Of a stretch of DNA of 31,003 nucleotides, positions 29,527 to 31,003 are shown one piece after another (positions within the stretch are counted from its first letter, which is position 1; each line of letters starts with the position of its first letter). Under the pieces are notes generated by a model. It was not told the origin of the DNA and did no database searches. It saw nothing but the letters and a program-made list of their open reading frames with translations. This stretch comes from Collybiopsis luxurians FD-317 M1. Lineage: Eukaryota; Basidiomycota; Agaricomycetes; Agaricales; Omphalotaceae. The stretch lies in NCBI GenBank assembly GCA_000827265.1, contig KN834768.1, forward strand, positions 262,307 to 293,309, in the 5' to 3' direction. Made by a program: the position numbers and the translations under genes.

Positions 29527-31003
29527 CATCCTGAGCATTGAGATCTGCTCCTTTCTCAAGTAAAACATTCACAATACCATCATTTCTTCTTGCTACAGCA
29601 GCCATAAGGGCATTGCCATAAAAGCTACCCTGAGTATCAACACCTGCTCCTTTCTCAAGCAAAACATTCACAATACCATTATTTATTCCTGCCATAGCAG
29701 TCTGAGGGGCATTGTCAAATTCGCCACCCTGAGCATTGACATCTGCTCTTTTCTCAAGTAAAGCATTCACAATACCCTCATTTCTTCTTGCTACAGCAGC
29801 CTGAAGGGCATTGCCATATTTACCACCCTGAGCATTGACATCTGCTTCTTTCTCAAGTAAAACATTCACAATAGCCTCATTTTCTGCAGCTACAGCAGCC
29901 TGAAGGGCATTGCCATATTCACCAACCTGAGCATTGACATCTGCTCCTTTCTCAAGTAAAACATTCACAATACCCTCATTTCCTCTTGTTACAGCAGCCA
30001 GAAGGGCAGTGCCATATTTGCCACCCTGAGCATTGACATTTGCTCCTTTCTCAAGTAAAACTTTCATAATACCCTCATTCTCTGCAGCTACAGCAGCCTG
30101 AAGGGCATTACCAAATTCACCACCTTGAGCATTGACATCTGCTCCTTTCTGAAGTAAAACATCAACAATAGCCTCATTTTCTGTACCTACAGCAGCTAGA
30201 AGGGCATTGCCATATTCACCACCCTGAGCATTGACATTTGCTCCTTTCTCAAGTAAAATATTCACAATACTCTCATTTCTTCTTGCTACAGCAGCCTGAA
30301 GGGCATTGCCATATTTGCCACCCTGAGCATTGACATCAGCTCCTTTCTCCAGTAAAACATTCACAATACCCTCATTTCTTCTTGCTACAGCAGCCAGAAG
30401 GGCATTGCCATGAAAGCCACCTTGAGCATTGACATTGGCTCCTTTCCCAAGTAAAACATTCACAATACCCTCACATCTTCCTGCTGCAGCAGCTTGAAAA
30501 GCATTGCCATAAAAGCCACCCTGAGCATTGACATTTGCTCCTTTCTCAAGTAAAACATTCACAATACCTTCATTTCTTCTTGCCACAGCAGCCTGAAGGG
30601 CATTGCCAAATTCACCACCCTGAGCATTGACATCTGCTCCTTTCTCAAGTAAAACATTTGCAATACCCTCATTTTCCATAGCTACAGCAACCTGAAGGGC
30701 ATTGCCATATTTGCCACCCTGAGCATTGACATCTGCTCCATTCTTAAGTAAAACATTCACAATACCCTCATTTCCTACAGCTACAGCAACCTGAAAGGCA
30801 CTGACATATTCACTACCCTGAGCATTGACATCTGCTCCTTTCTGAAGTAAAACATTCACAATAGCCTCATTTTCTGCAGCTACAGCAGCCCGAAGGGCAT
30901 TGCCATATTTGCCACCCTGAGAATTGACATATGCTCCTTTCTCAAGTAAAACATTCACAATACCCTCATTTTCTGCAACTACAGCAGCCTGAAGGGCATT
31001 GCC
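29527..31003 (-). CDS. Ankyrin-repeat protein, NLR-like repeat domain, partial at 5' end
   Basis: An open frame that enters at the window edge and runs without a stop for about 490 codons, ending artificially in the LTR-like insertion (TAG 29515-29513). It is built of 33-residue ankyrin units, 14 complete and one partial, following a consensus of GKYGNALQAAV, then ARRNEG, then IVNVLLEKGADVNAQG. Units differ mostly at positions 2-3, 8, 13-14 and 17, and are otherwise nearly identical even in DNA (99-bp period). Ankyrin arrays bind proteins. In mushrooms such near-identical arrays usually form the C-terminus of NACHT/NLR-type receptor proteins acting in self/non-self recognition; the NACHT part would lie beyond 31003, so this is inference. 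The frame is intact although the surrounding DNA is strongly decayed. About 17 units belonged to the array before insertion. Confidence 0.85.
29531..31003. repeat. 99-bp tandem repeats coding for ankyrin units
   Basis: About 15 head-to-tail 99-bp units at the DNA level, with core strings such as TTGCCATATTTGCCACCCTG and TCAAGTAAAACATTCACAAT on the plus strand. High DNA identity points to recent unit duplication or gene conversion. Confidence 0.9.

Noticed and set aside
28816..29530. A normal intron joining the two ankyrin parts
   Set aside because: About 700 nt is far longer than the 50-77 nt introns here, no matching GT donor gives the right phase, and the TG...CA ends with flanking duplication fit an insertion better.
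29527..31003. CRISPR-like regular repeats
   Set aside because: The 99-bp period is continuous, lacks spacers and codes for ankyrin units; the genome is eukaryotic.

Overview
The window is nuclear DNA of a filamentous basidiomycete, most likely an Agaricomycete. The evidence is short GT-AG introns of about 50-77 nt, a MYND zinc-finger gene of the type common in mushrooms, a chromodomain Ty3/gypsy fragment, a fungal Helitron with a DUF6570-type N-terminus, and a large ankyrin array of the fungal NLR-like type. Almost everything here is mobile or decayed. I see no tRNA, rRNA or CRISPR.

Block 1 (1-13378) has ordinary CpG content. It holds a decayed PIF1-like helicase gene (171-1570), an intact unknown minus-strand ORF (2166-2699), a nearly complete Helitron replicase read 3172-10562 (DUF6570, Helitron_like_N, HUH Rep with two tyrosines, PIF1-type helicase, linker repeats, C-terminal cysteine-peptidase-like domain), an assembly gap inside a CA/TA microsatellite, a broken minus-strand paralogue of the first unknown ORF (11085-11558), and a MYND gene with one intron and one premature stop (12480-13300). 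Stops in these genes are almost all TGA where arginine is expected, plus one TAA and one TAG where glutamine is expected. This is the footprint of C-to-T change in CGA and CAA/CAG codons.

Block 2 (about 13379 to the end) is almost free of CpG. It starts with a 5'-truncated Ty3/gypsy integrase-chromodomain piece and continues with a series of minus-strand intron-containing gene remnants (coiled-coil, acidic Gln-rich, RNase H1-N/viroplasmin-like and unknown proteins). One of them lies inside a 1.7 kb element with 47-bp terminal inverted repeats (15947-17658). Further on are a plus-strand conserved unknown gene (23991-25677), a hAT transposase C-terminus, three copies of a roughly 190-bp repeat, and an ankyrin-repeat gene on the minus strand (26966 to beyond 31003).

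The ankyrin gene has been hit twice. A TG...CA element with 4-5 bp target duplication (28804-29525) splits it, and removing that element restores the reading frame. A non-autonomous hAT element with 8-bp target duplication (26982-28460) sits just before its stop codon. The main ankyrin ORF has no stops although it lies in the decayed compartment. Functionally, the Helitron parts belong to one rolling-circle transposition protein. The rest is a TE graveyard around one probable NLR-type repeat gene.
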